Positions 7,591 through 16,416 of a stretch of DNA of 64,000 nt are shown here, in pieces (position 1 is the first letter of the stretch; every line of letters begins with the position of its first letter). The stretch lies in NCBI RefSeq assembly GCF_013304735.1, contig NZ_JAAITI010000006.1, positions 62,001 to 126,000 of the forward strand. The letters are read 5' to 3'. Origin of the DNA: Blautia luti. GTDB lineage: Bacteria > Bacillota > Clostridia > Lachnospirales > Lachnospiraceae. The notes below the pieces were generated by a model. The model saw only the letters and a program-made list of their open reading frames with translations, made no database searches and was not told where the DNA came from. Made by a program: the position numbers and the translations under genes.

Positions 7591-9968
7591 TATAATCCAA
7601 ACAACATTCCTATTCCATGCACGATGAATGCAACGATCCACGCAGTCACACACTGGAGAAGTGCAATGCCTGCTGCCGTCCTTACGGTTCCCATTTCTCT
7701 TCGTACAGTTGCTACTGCTGCCACACAGGGCGTATAAAGCAGGGTAAAGATCAGAAATACATAGGCAGTAAACGGTGTGAACAAAGTCGTCAGCAATGCT
7801 GTTTTTCCGCCAAGAAGAACCGTCAGTGTAGATACCACGCTCTCTTTTGCCATAAATCCTGTGATCAGGGCTGTAGATACTCTCCAGTCTCCAAATCCAA
7901 GCGGTGCAAACAACGGCGCCACAAGACTGCCGATCTGTGCCAGAAGACTCTGATCTGTGCTGGTAACAAGGTGAAGACCAGCATCAAAGTTCTGCAGGAA
8001 CCATACGATCAATGTCGCCGCAAAAATAATCGTAAACGCTTTCTGGATAAAACCTTTCGCCTTCTCCCAGATCAGCTGCCCTACACTTTTTGCAGAAGGA
8101 AGCCTGTAGTTTGGAAGTTCCATAACAAAAGGAACCGGTTCGCCTTTAAATTTCGTCATTTTCAGGATCAGTGCATACAAAATCCCACAGAGGATTCCCG
8201 CAAAATAAAGGCTGATCATCACAACACCACGCCACTGTTTCGGGAAAAATGCGCTGGTGAGAAGCCCGTAGATCGGAAGCTTGGCACTGCAGCTCATAAA
8301 TGGAGTAAGCAAGATCGTCATCTTCCGGTCACGCTCACTGGAAAGAGTCCTCGTTGCCATAATAGCAGGCACAGAACAGCCGAATCCGATCAGCATCGGC
8401 ACAAAACTTCTTCCGGAAAGTCCGATCTTTCGAAGAAGTTTATCCATAACAAAGGCAACACGCGCCATATACCCGGTATCCTCCAGGATCGACAGGAAGA
8501 AAAACAGGGTGACAATGGTCGGAAGAAAACCGATCACACTTCCGATACCGCTTAAGATTCCATCTACAACAAGAGAATGAAGTACCGGGCTGACACCGGC
8601 TGCATCAAGTCCTGCTCCGATAAGACTGATCACCCAATCTACGCCCATGGTCATCCAGTCAGACAGCCATGCGCCAAGGTAATTAAATGTCATGACAAAC
8701 ACAAATGCCATGATTCCTACAAAACATGGGATTGCCGTATATTTTCCGGTAAGTATGCGGTCAATGGACACACTTCTTTTGTGCTCCCTGCTCTCCGCCG
8801 GTTTTATCACAGTTTTCTCACAGAGCGTTTCTATAAAATTAAAACGCATATTGGCAAGTGCGGCTTCCCGGTCAAGTCCGCCCTCTTTTTCCATCACATC
8901 TACCAATTCTGCCAGAACTTTTTTCTGACCTTCCGGAAGATCCATCCTGCCTTCGATCAGCCGGTCTTTTTCCACGATCTTCGTCGCTGCAAAACGAACC
9001 GGAAGTCCTGCTTTCTTTGCGTAAGGTTCGATCAGATGAGCCGTCGCATGGATACAGCGGTGAACAGAGCCTACCGGATCCCCGGGTGACTGGTTTTCCG
9101 TACAGAAATCAATCCTTCCAGGTGCTTCCCGGTACATGGCCACATGGACCGCATGATCGATCAGTTCGTCGATTCCTTCATTCTTCACTGCAGAAATGGG
9201 AACTACCGGAATCCCCAGGATCTCTTCCAGTTCGTTAACCCGGATGGAGCCTCCGTTGGCTCTTACTTCATCCATCATATTCAAAGCAAGAACCATAGGA
9301 ATGCCCAATTCCATCAGCTGCATGGTAAGATAGAGATTTCTTTCGATATTGGATGCATCCACAATGTTGATAATACCGGAAGGCTTTTCATTGAGCAAAA
9401 AATCTCTTGTCACGATCTCCTCACTGGAATACGGGGAAAGCGAGTAGATTCCAGGAAGGTCCGTCACCGTAGCCTCCGGATGACGCCGGATCGTTCCTTC
9501 TTTCTTGTCCACAGTTACACCTGGAAAATTCCCCACATGCTGATTGGAACCTGTCAATTGATTAAAAAGTGTTGTCTTTCCACAGTTCTGATTACCGGCC
9601 AGCGCAAATGTGATTGCCTGCCCCTTTGCAATCGGTTCTCCGATCCTGTTCTTCCGGTAATCCCTGGCTTTTCCAAGTTCTCCTACTCCCGGATGTGCAA
9701 TGGAACGATGTCTCTTATCCTCACAGGGTTCTTCCGGAATCGTCTCAATCTCCGTAATCTCAATCTTTGCAGCCTCCGCAAGCCGCAGCGTCAGTTCATA
9801 TCCCCGCAGTTCCAGCTGAATGGGATCTCCCATGGGAGCTGTTTTACGAAGGGATACCTCTGTTCCCGGCGTAAGTCCCATATCCAGAAGATGATGTCTT
9901 AATTCTCCCTCTCCATGAACATGGATGATTCTTCCACTTTCACCGGTGTTTAATTTATCCAGTGTCAT
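7590..9968 (-). CDS. feoB: FeoA-FeoB fusion, ferrous iron transporter
   Basis: 792 residues. Residues 1-73 form an SH3-like FeoA domain (LLDMGLTPGTEV, then PIQLELRGYELTLR). A FeoB G domain follows with G1 GNQNCGKT (125-132), G3 DLPG (170-173) and G4 NMMD (230-233). The helical guanine-dissociation-inhibitor region comes next, and two Gate domains with membrane helices occupy about residue 410 to the C-terminus. Family role: GTP-driven Fe2+ uptake across the cytoplasmic membrane. FeoA is usually a separate 75-residue protein; here it is covalently linked, so no separate feoA is needed in this operon. Start chosen at the ATG after GAGGTGACGAA. Transcribed alone. Control is probably by an iron-sensing repressor binding the upstream palindrome. 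Confidence 0.95.
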   Translation of the reverse strand: MTLDKLNTGESGRIIHVHGEGELRHHLLDMGLTPGTEVSLRKTAPMGDPIQLELRGYELTLRLAEAAKIEITEIETIPEEPCEDKRHRSIAHPGVGELGKARDYRKNRIGEPIAKGQAITFALAGNQNCGKTTLFNQLTGSNQHVGNFPGVTVDKKEGTIRRHPEATVTDLPGIYSLSPYSSEEIVTRDFLLNEKPSGIINIVDASNIERNLYLTMQLMELGIPMVLALNMMDEVRANGGSIRVNELEEILGIPVVPISAVKNEGIDELIDHAVHVAMYREAPGRIDFCTENQSPGDPVGSVHRCIHATAHLIEPYAKKAGLPVRFAATKIVEKDRLIEGRMDLPEGQKKVLAELVDVMEKEGGLDREAALANMRFNFIETLCEKTVIKPAESREHKRSVSIDRILTGKYTAIPCFVGIMAFVFVMTFNYLGAWLSDWMTMGVDWVISLIGAGLDAAGVSPVLHSLVVDGILSGIGSVIGFLPTIVTLFFFLSILEDTGYMARVAFVMDKLLRKIGLSGRSFVPMLIGFGCSVPAIMATRTLSSERDRKMTILLTPFMSCSAKLPIYGLLTSAFFPKQWRGVVMISLYFAGILCGILYALILKMTKFKGEPVPFVMELPNYRLPSAKSVGQLIWEKAKGFIQKAFTIIFAATLIVWFLQNFDAGLHLVTSTDQSLLAQIGSLVAPLFAPLGFGDWRVSTALITGFMAKESVVSTLTVLLGGKTALLTTLFTPFTAYVFLIFTLLYTPCVAAVATVRREMGTVRTAAGIALLQCVTAWIVAFIVHGIGMLFGL

Positions 9969-10050
9969 TTCGTCACCTCATCATAAGTACAGTTTATATG
10001 GCTAATACCCGTATATGTATTATCCACTGGTATAAATGTAACATAGTTTA

Positions 10051-10068
10051 AGTTATTTGACAATAACT
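10051..10068 (-). promoter_or_regulatory. Palindromic operator over the feoB -35 region
   Basis: AGTTATT-TGAC-AATAACT is a perfect 7+7 inverted repeat. It overlaps a minus-strand -35 candidate TTGTCA (10063-10058), with weak -10 candidates 16-17 bp downstream. A related half-matching copy (GTTATTTATCATTAAC) lies at about 10110-10125. Size and AT-richness suit a Fur- or DtxR-type metalloregulator, but it does not match the classical Fur 7-1-7 consensus well, so the regulator is unassigned. Confidence 0.5.
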
Positions 10069-10163
10069 GATTATTTTCATAAGTTTTATGTAAATAACAT
10101 GAATTTAAAAGTTATTTATCATTAACATTATTATTTTTTCTCATTAGAGTACAATTTTACCGT

Positions 10164-10198
10164 ATAAAAAACAGACGACAGAAGAATCTGCCGTCTGC
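10164..10198 (-). terminator. Terminator of glgA
   Basis: The stem CAGACGACAG / CTGCCGTCTG (10172-10181 with 10188-10197) has one G-U pair and is followed on the minus strand by TTTTTTATA. It lies 38 bases after the glgA stop. Confidence 0.8.
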
Positions 10199-10235
10199 AT
10201 TTCCATATCACTCTTATGTGTACAAAGAAAGGGAC

Positions 10236-11681
10236 TTACTCACCGATCAGCCAGTTATACATCTCTTCATACTGACGTGCGGAATTATTCCAGGAGAAGT
10301 CTGCTGCCATCGCACGATCTACCAGTTTATTCCACTCGCGCTTCTTATCGTAATATACACTCTCCGCATAACGGATCGTAGCAAGCATCTCATGTGCATT
10401 GTAATTTACGAAGGAAAATCCGGTTCCTGTTCCCTCAAATTCATTGTACGGAACAACGGTATCTTTCAGACCGCCGGTCTCTCTGACGATCGGAAGGGTT
10501 CCATAACGAAGGCTCATCAGCTGGCTTAAACCGCATGGCTCAAACAGTGACGGCATCAGGAATGCATCGGATGCTGCATAAATTCTGTGAGACATTGCCT
10601 CATCATAGTAGATCTGTGCGGAAACCTTGCCATGGTATTTCCAGTCAAAGTGGCGGAACATATTCTCATAACGTTCCTCACCGGTACCAAGAACAACGAT
10701 CTGAACTGCATCCTGGCACAGCTCATCCATGATGTAAGCGATCAGGTCAAATCCTTTCTGGTCTGTAAGACGGGATACGATACCGATCATCATGGCCTTC
10801 GGATCCTGCTCAAGTCCAAGATCTTTCTGAAGCTGGATCTTGTTCTTGATCTTCTCTTTACGGAAATTCTTGGCATTGTAATTTCTGGTGATGTTCGGAT
10901 CTGTCTCCGGATTAAATTCATTGTAATCAATACCATTTACAATACCACGCAGGCTGTTGGCTCTCGCATTGAGAAGACCATCCAACTTCTCACCGTAGAA
11001 CGGTGTCTTGATCTCTTCCGCATAAGTATTACTTACTGTGGTGATGGCATCCGCAAATACCATACCGCCTTTCAGGAAGTTTGCATCCTTGTATGCTTCC
11101 AGTTTATCCGGTGCAAAGTAGTAATCAGAAAGTCCTGTAATGTCCTTAACAGTCTTAACATCCCATACACCCTGGAATTTCAGGTTATGTATTGTCATAA
11201 CAGTCTTGATTCCGCGGAAGAACTCATTCTCCTGGAAAGAATCGTGAAGATAAACCGGAACAAGTCCTGTCTGCCAGTCATGACAGTGAATGATATCCGG
11301 TCTGAATCCGATTACAGGAAGAACGGATAACACAGCCTTGGAAAAGAAAGCAAATTTCTCAAGATCCCATGGTGCGCTGTCATATGGTTTCGGACCGCTG
11401 AAATAATATTCATTGTCAATAAAGTAGAACTGAATTCCGTCGTACTGCATCTGCATGATTCCCACATAGCAGTTCTTGAATCCCAGATCCATATAAAAAT
11501 GGGTCACATACTCCATTTTATCTTTCCATTCCTGTTTCATGCAGGCATATTTCGGTAAGATTACGCGGATATCAAAATATTTTTTGTCAAAGCACTTAGG
11601 CAGTGAGCCGGCAACATCAGCAAGTCCTCCTGTTTTAATAAAAGGTACTGCTTCTGATGTAGCAAACAGAATTTTTTTCAT
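10236..11681 (-). CDS. glgA: Glycogen synthase (ADP-glucose type, GT5)
   Basis: 481 residues, normal for bacterial GlgA. The N-terminal ADP-glucose-binding KTGGLADV (16-23), the catalytic DIIHCHDWQTGLVPVYLHD region and the C-terminal SLFEPCGLSQLMSLRYG motif are all present. It extends alpha-1,4-glucan from ADP-glucose in the cytoplasm. Start taken at the ATG at 11681 with GGGAGGGG 8 bases upstream; a further in-frame ATG upstream would include the ribosome site. Monocistronic: promoter TTTAAA-N17-TATAAT upstream and terminator downstream. glgB, glgC and glgP are not adjacent, but a GlgX-type debranching enzyme lies at the other end of the window. Confidence 0.95.
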   Translation of the reverse strand: MKKILFATSEAVPFIKTGGLADVAGSLPKCFDKKYFDIRVILPKYACMKQEWKDKMEYVTHFYMDLGFKNCYVGIMQMQYDGIQFYFIDNEYYFSGPKPYDSAPWDLEKFAFFSKAVLSVLPVIGFRPDIIHCHDWQTGLVPVYLHDSFQENEFFRGIKTVMTIHNLKFQGVWDVKTVKDITGLSDYYFAPDKLEAYKDANFLKGGMVFADAITTVSNTYAEEIKTPFYGEKLDGLLNARANSLRGIVNGIDYNEFNPETDPNITRNYNAKNFRKEKIKNKIQLQKDLGLEQDPKAMMIGIVSRLTDQKGFDLIAYIMDELCQDAVQIVVLGTGEERYENMFRHFDWKYHGKVSAQIYYDEAMSHRIYAASDAFLMPSLFEPCGLSQLMSLRYGTLPIVRETGGLKDTVVPYNEFEGTGTGFSFVNYNAHEMLATIRYAESVYYDKKREWNKLVDRAMAADFSWNNSARQYEEMYNWLIGE

Positions 11682-11720
11682 CTGTATTCCCCTCCCTGGG
11701 TACACCCGTTTTTATTTGTA

Positions 11721-11749
11721 ATTATACTCCAAAATTCATTCAATTTAAA
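11721..11749 (-). promoter_or_regulatory. glgA promoter
   Basis: TTTAAA (11749-11744), a 17-bp spacer and TATAAT (11726-11721). The -35 overlaps the spo0A stop region. Confidence 0.55.
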
Positions 11750-12546
11750 GACCGATTTTTATATTCCAGTCTGATTTTATCCGCGATCAGTGCTATGAAT
11801 TCTGAATTCGTGGGTTTCCCTTTTCCGGTGCTTACGGTATATCCAAATAATTCATCAATCGTATCCATTTTTCCACGGCTCCACGCCACCTCAATTGCAT
11901 GGCGAATAGCCCGTTCCACTCTGCTTGGCGTCGTCTGGTGACGCTTGGCAATGGTCGGATACAGTATTTTGGTAATGGAGTTCAGCATTTCCATATCATT
12001 TACAGATAAAATAATCGCATCTCTGAGATACTGATAACCTTTAATATGCGCCGGAACACCAATTTCGTGAATGATATTTGTCACATCGGTTTCCAGATTT
12101 CTCTCCGGTTTCCGTTCTCTCTTTTCTGCAATATTCGGTCTGCTGATCTCCCGAATTCTTCTGTCTCCAGCTCTCCGGATATGTTTAATCCGGTTCAGAA
12201 GCATGGTGTTATCAAAAGGCTTCAACACGTAATAGTCTGCTCCCAGACTGAATGCATCCTCCGTGATCCTTTCCTGTCCAACTGCGGATACTACGATAAA
12301 CACAGGAACTTTACTGCCGCTGGTGTCATGGGAGAATTTCTCCATCACAGACAACCCGTCCATTTTCGGCATGATAATATCCAATATCACCACGTCCGGT
12401 TCCTTATCTTTTATAATGTTACAGATTTCTTCTCCGTTGTGTGCTTTTCCGACCAGTTCAAGGTCTTTATCTTCTTCGATCATCTGACCCAGCATATCTG
12501 CCATTTTTGTGTTATCGTCTGCAATTGCTACATTTAATTTGTCCAT
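11740..12546 (-). CDS. spo0A: Spo0A, master response regulator of sporulation
   Basis: 268 residues, standard length. The receiver domain has the acidic pair Asp10-Asp11 and phospho-acceptor Asp56 ([13 protein letters not shown]). The C-terminal Spo0A DNA-binding domain carries [20 protein letters not shown], near-identical across endospore formers. Phosphorylated Spo0A binds TGTCGAA boxes to start sporulation and repress transition-state genes. It follows spoIVB, as in most Clostridia. A perfect 0A box upstream suggests autoregulation. SD AGGAGGG with 9 bases to the ATG. Confidence 0.98.
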   Translation of the reverse strand: MDKLNVAIADDNTKMADMLGQMIEEDKDLELVGKAHNGEEICNIIKDKEPDVVILDIIMPKMDGLSVMEKFSHDTSGSKVPVFIVVSAVGQERITEDAFSLGADYYVLKPFDNTMLLNRIKHIRRAGDRRIREISRPNIAEKRERKPERNLETDVTNIIHEIGVPAHIKGYQYLRDAIILSVNDMEMLNSITKILYPTIAKRHQTTPSRVERAIRHAIEVAWSRGKMDTIDELFGYTVSTGKGKPTNSEFIALIADKIRLEYKNRSLN

Positions 12547-12686
12547 GAGGACATTCCCTCCTAACTTCTATCTCCTTCAATTTCCAGACCTACCCCGTAT
12601 GACCGTCTGCAGAAATTAATATTCTACCCTTTTCACCCTTGTTTTCTGCCTACGGTTTCTTTTTCCCCTCTGCTGGCGACAAAATT

Positions 12687-12763
12687 ATTATAGTGGAAAT
12701 CCTATGCCGAAATCAAGATAAAAGTTGGTACTTTTCCTTATTTTCGTACGATATTTTTCGACA
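12687..12763 (-). promoter_or_regulatory. spo0A promoter with an upstream Spo0A box
   Basis: TTGATT (12716-12711), an 18-bp spacer and TATAAT (12692-12687) form a sigma-A promoter. A perfect TGTCGAA 0A box (12763-12757) lies about 40 bp upstream of the -35. A GTAGAAT nearer the gene resembles a sigma-H -10 but lacks a good partner. The rest of the 12547-12893 gap holds the spoIVB terminator and AT-rich sequence only. Confidence 0.6.
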
Positions 12764-12837
12764 TTTTATTTGGTTTATATCACAAAATTCACTTTACAGA
12801 CACTTTTCCTCACAATGATCTACTTTTTTCTTACATA

Positions 12838-12889
12838 AAAAAGAGGCACTTTTCCTGTGTTTTTACAGCATTTTTCCGTGCCTCTTTTT
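12838..12889 (-). terminator. Terminator of spoIVB
   Basis: Perfect 12-bp arms AAAAAGAGGCAC (12838-12849) and GTGCCTCTTTTT (12878-12889) with a T-run on either strand. It begins 5 bases after the spoIVB stop. Confidence 0.85.
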
Positions 12890-12893
12890 CTGA

Positions 12894-14102
12894 TTATGCC
12901 ACATCCATCATATTTTCAATAAAAATTCCATACCCACTCGTGGAATCCTGTACAAAAACATGTGTTACCGCACCAAAGAGCTTTCCATTCTGAAGCACAG
13001 GGCTACCGGACATTCCCTGGACAATCCCGCCTGTTTTTTCCAGAAGTTCTTTGTCCGTAATCTGAATCACGAAGCTTTTGTTGGAATCTTCATGATTCAA
13101 ATCGATCCTGGTGATCTCTGCCGCATACTCTTTTACCTCTCCATCTGTGCAGCAGAAAACAGATGCAGGTCCGGTTTTCAGATCCTGCTTGTACCCTATG
13201 GGAACTTTCTCCAGATTCATATTTTTCAGCTGACTGGCCTCCATCGTTCCAAAAATACCGTTTTTTCTGTTTTCAGAAATCTCTCCCAGGATATTGCCGG
13301 CTTCGTATCGAATCAACCCGGAAAGTTCTCCGGGATTTCCTTTTTCTCCTTTCCGGATTCCAAGGATCTGAGCATCATACAGATTTCCGTCTGCGATACT
13401 TAAGAGTTCGCCTGTGTCCACATCGCTGATCCCATGACCAAGAGCACCGAATCTTCCCTCTTCATCCACATAAGTTAATGTTCCGATTCCCTGCGTATCA
13501 TCCCTCACCCAGATCCCCAATTTGTATTTCCCCTCCTCATCTTTCACCGGAGTTAAAGACAGAGGGATCGTTTCTTTTCCCCGACGAACCTTCAGTGTCA
13601 CAGATTCCCCGTCAAGATCAGCCAGATCTTCCAGAAGATCCTGCTTACACTGGATCCGGTTCTGATTAAAAGCCACAATATAATCTCCCGGTTTTACAAT
13701 GTCCCGGGCAGGTTCTTCCGTCTCGCCGCTTTCTGAGAGGATCTCACCTGTGTCAATGATCAGAACGCCTTTTGTCTGCATATAAATGCCCACTGCAGCT
13801 CCACTTACGTATACTTCTTTTGCAGTTGTATGTTTTACTTTCACATCCTTAAAAGGAATCACTCCCAACACTCTGCAGTGCAAAGTATAGCTGTCTTTTC
13901 CTGAGACTGCAATGGCATCATCAAAGCTGACAAAAGGGCGCTTAAGAAGGCTGGCCACCTCCCGGCTGTTCTCGTGATCCACCAGGATCTGATCCGGAAT
14001 CTTCCGGTCCAGAATCCGGTAGCCCAGCCATCCCATCAGCATCAGATCCAGTGCAAGAAATGCCAGGATCAGATAACGGTACTTCCTTTTTCTGTTCATC
14101 AT
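12894..14102 (-). CDS. spoIVB: SpoIVB peptidase (sigma-K checkpoint serine protease)
   Basis: 402 residues. One N-terminal membrane anchor (about 10-29), a PDZ domain (about 105-180) and an S55-type serine protease domain. The triad is His223 (GALGHGISD), Asp350 (VIQITD) and Ser365 (GMSGSP), spaced as in the Bacillus enzyme. Family role: secreted from the forespore into the space between membranes, where it triggers pro-sigma-K processing by cleaving SpoIVFA. In Clostridia the target is less certain. It lies between recN and spo0A, the conserved order. A second ATG one codon in is possible. Confidence 0.95.
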   Translation of the reverse strand: MMNRKRKYRYLILAFLALDLMLMGWLGYRILDRKIPDQILVDHENSREVASLLKRPFVSFDDAIAVSGKDSYTLHCRVLGVIPFKDVKVKHTTAKEVYVSGAAVGIYMQTKGVLIIDTGEILSESGETEEPARDIVKPGDYIVAFNQNRIQCKQDLLEDLADLDGESVTLKVRRGKETIPLSLTPVKDEEGKYKLGIWVRDDTQGIGTLTYVDEEGRFGALGHGISDVDTGELLSIADGNLYDAQILGIRKGEKGNPGELSGLIRYEAGNILGEISENRKNGIFGTMEASQLKNMNLEKVPIGYKQDLKTGPASVFCCTDGEVKEYAAEITRIDLNHEDSNKSFVIQITDKELLEKTGGIVQGMSGSPVLQNGKLFGAVTHVFVQDSTSGYGIFIENMMDVA

Positions 14103-14158
14103 ACGTCACATCCTTTGTATTTTTTTAACAAGGGGCTATTTGCAATCCACATTCGGTT

Positions 14159-14190
14159 AAAAAAGAGGACTGACCTTCCGGCCGTCCTCT
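14159..14190 (-). terminator. Terminator after recN
   Basis: The stem AGAGGAC / GTCCTCT (14164-14170 with 14184-14190) is followed on minus by a run of six T. It closes the long upstream housekeeping operon before spoIVB. Confidence 0.7.
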
Positions 14191-14210
14191 CTTAGTATGT
14201 AACGTATGAA

Positions 14211-15896
14211 TTATTTCAGTCTTGTATTTTTTTGTTGCTGTGCCAATTCCTTCATTTCTCTCGCATTTTCAAGAACAGCCGGTGTGATCTGGGCGCCACC
14301 CAGAAGTCTTGCAAGCTCACGAACAGATTCCTCTCCTTCAAGAGGATGGATCTGGGTGATGGTCTCTGTTCCTTCCACATGTTTCTCAATCTCAAAATGG
14401 GTATCCGCCATTGCCGCAATCTGTGGAAGATGGGTGATACAAAGCACCTGTCTGTGCTGTCCGATCACAGCCATTTTTTCGGATACTTTCTGTGCGGTAC
14501 GGCCGCTGATTCCTGTATCGATCTCATCGAAGATCAGCGTATCAATCTGATCCTTATCTGCAAGGATCGCCTTGATGGCAAGCATAATCCTGGAAAGCTC
14601 TCCACCGGATACGATCTGCCCCAGCGGTTTTCTGCTCTCACCCGGGTTTGTGGAAATCTCGTATTCTACCGTATCATAACCATTGTCTGTATAATTTTTT
14701 CTGCGGTCAAAACGGATGGAAAAATCCACATCCTCAAAATTCAGCTCCTTCAGTCCGTCGATGATTTTTTCATCCAGCTGTTTACTGTATTCTTTCCGGA
14801 TTTCTGAAAGTTCATGCGAAACTTCTTCGAGAACCTTTTCTGTCTGTACAAGTTTTTCTTTCAGAAACTGGAAATTTTCTTCAAATTTTTGAAGTTTTTC
14901 CAGTTTTTCCTGCTGTTCCTTCTGATAAGACAAAATTTCCGGGATCGTCTGGCCGTATTTTGCCTTCAGGCCATTGATCAAATCCAGACGTTTTTCTGTT
15001 TCAAAAAAAGTTTCTTCATCAAAAGTAAGGCTGTCCATATAAGAGGACAGATCCCGGCAGAAGTCACTGAGAAGAGAATCGATCTCTCCAAGGGCTTCCT
15101 GTAAAGGTGCAAGTTCCTTATCGTAATCCACAATTCTGGAAAACTCTTTCAATGCGTTTCCGGTCATGTCCGCGGCACCCTGTTCATATCCGGTCAGCCC
15201 GTGAACCATCTGTGCGGTTTCCATGATCCTTCTGGCATTGCTCAGTTTCCGGTAACGGTCTTCCAACATTTCATCCTCGCCCGGAACAAGAGCTGCTTCT
15301 TCGATCTCGTTGATCTCAAATTCCAGAAAGGCTTTTTCCCGGTTACGCTGTTCCTCATCCATGTCCAGCGCTTTCAGCTGATCCATACAGTTCCGATACT
15401 CCCGGTAAGCTTCCCGGACCTTCTCCCTGGCCGGAAGGATCCGTTCTTTTCCGTATACATCCAGGATCGCCAGCTGGCGGTCACCGTAAAGAAGGGACTG
15501 ATGCTCATGCTGTCCGTGAATGTCCAGAAAGCAGGCTGCTGCTGCTTTCATCTGGCTGACTGTGCTTGTCTCTCCGTTGATCTTGTTGATACTTCTGCCG
15601 TCCATGATCTTACGGGACATCAGCACCTGTCCGTCCTCCGGATAGATGTCAAGCGCCGCAAGGGACTCTCTGGCTTTCGTGTTTTCAACCTGAAATAACA
15701 GCTCTACCAGGGCATAGGAAGCATTTTCGCGGATCATGCTTCTGGAAGTTTTTCCGCCCAGGATGAGCTGTATGGATCCTAACAGGATGGATTTTCCGGC
15801 TCCGGTCTCACCGGTTAAAATGTTTAATCCCGGTCCGAATTCCACCTCTGTTTCCTCTATCAGTGCAAGATTTTTTACATGCAGATGTACTAACAT
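14211..15896 (-). CDS. recN: RecN DNA repair ATPase
   Basis: 561 residues, SMC-like. N-terminal Walker A GETGAGKS (about 30-37), a central coiled coil (about 160-380), and C-terminal signature VSGGELSRIMLAIKAILA followed by Walker B TLIFDEIDTGI. Acts early in double-strand-break repair, gathering DNA ends in the cytoplasm. Last gene of the asp23-to-recN run; the argR-recN pair is conserved in Firmicutes. SD AAAGGA with 7 bases to the ATG. Confidence 0.97.
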   Translation of the reverse strand: MLVHLHVKNLALIEETEVEFGPGLNILTGETGAGKSILLGSIQLILGGKTSRSMIRENASYALVELLFQVENTKARESLAALDIYPEDGQVLMSRKIMDGRSINKINGETSTVSQMKAAAACFLDIHGQHEHQSLLYGDRQLAILDVYGKERILPAREKVREAYREYRNCMDQLKALDMDEEQRNREKAFLEFEINEIEEAALVPGEDEMLEDRYRKLSNARRIMETAQMVHGLTGYEQGAADMTGNALKEFSRIVDYDKELAPLQEALGEIDSLLSDFCRDLSSYMDSLTFDEETFFETEKRLDLINGLKAKYGQTIPEILSYQKEQQEKLEKLQKFEENFQFLKEKLVQTEKVLEEVSHELSEIRKEYSKQLDEKIIDGLKELNFEDVDFSIRFDRRKNYTDNGYDTVEYEISTNPGESRKPLGQIVSGGELSRIMLAIKAILADKDQIDTLIFDEIDTGISGRTAQKVSEKMAVIGQHRQVLCITHLPQIAAMADTHFEIEKHVEGTETITQIHPLEGEESVRELARLLGGAQITPAVLENAREMKELAQQQKNTRLK

Positions 15897-15938
15897 TGGT
15901 TTCCTTTCTGGTATAAAGTGTCTACATATTCTGTCATT

Positions 15939-16400
15939 TTATTTTCCACGGGATAAGATCCCGCCAAGCTTCTGTACTACTCCCGGTGCCTGCTCGGAAG
16001 TTTTTACCACACACATGATGGTATCATCTCCGGCAATGCACCCCAGAATCTCCGGCCATTTCATGGCATCAAGAGCTGCTGCCGCTGCCATGGCCATTCC
16101 GGGAATCGTTTTTACCACTACGATATTCTGTCCGATATTCATGGAAATTACTGCATCTTTCAGGACTCTGGAATATTTATCACTTAACACATCCGGTGTG
16201 TGTTCTTCCAGGATCGCATATCTGGATTTTCCGTTGCTGCCTGCAACTTTTGTCATCTTCAGAGCCCGGATGTCTCTGGATACGGTAGCCTGTGTAACCT
16301 TGAAACCGGCCTCATTCAGTCTTGCCGCAAGTTCTTCCTGTGTATCGATCTCGTACTGACGGATCAGTTCGATAATTTTTTCATGTCTTGCTACTTTCAA
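15939..16400 (-). CDS. argR: Arginine repressor ArgR/AhrC
   Basis: 153 residues. N-terminal winged helix (residues 1-70) contains ATVSRDIRALKMTKV, and the C-terminal hexamerisation/arginine-binding domain contains the GCIAGDDTIMCVVKT motif. Controls arginine synthesis and breakdown genes with arginine as co-repressor. Located 42 bp upstream of recN in the same transcript, a conserved but functionally unexplained pairing. No arginine biosynthesis gene is in the window. Confidence 0.97.
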   Translation of the reverse strand: MKVARHEKIIELIRQYEIDTQEELAARLNEAGFKVTQATVSRDIRALKMTKVAGSNGKSRYAILEEHTPDVLSDKYSRVLKDAVISMNIGQNIVVVKTIPGMAMAAAAALDAMKWPEILGCIAGDDTIMCVVKTSEQAPGVVQKLGGILSRGK

Positions 16401-16416
16401 AATTGAACCTCCTGCA

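Noticed and set aside
10051-10125. Classical Fur 7-1-7 box before feoB
   Set aside because: The palindrome is AGTTATT-N4-AATAACT, which does not align well with TGATAAT-N-ATTATCA; kept as an unassigned metal-sensor operator.
12605-12640. Sigma-H promoter for spo0A
   Set aside because: GTAGAAT fits the -10, but no AGGAWWW-like -35 lies at the right distance.
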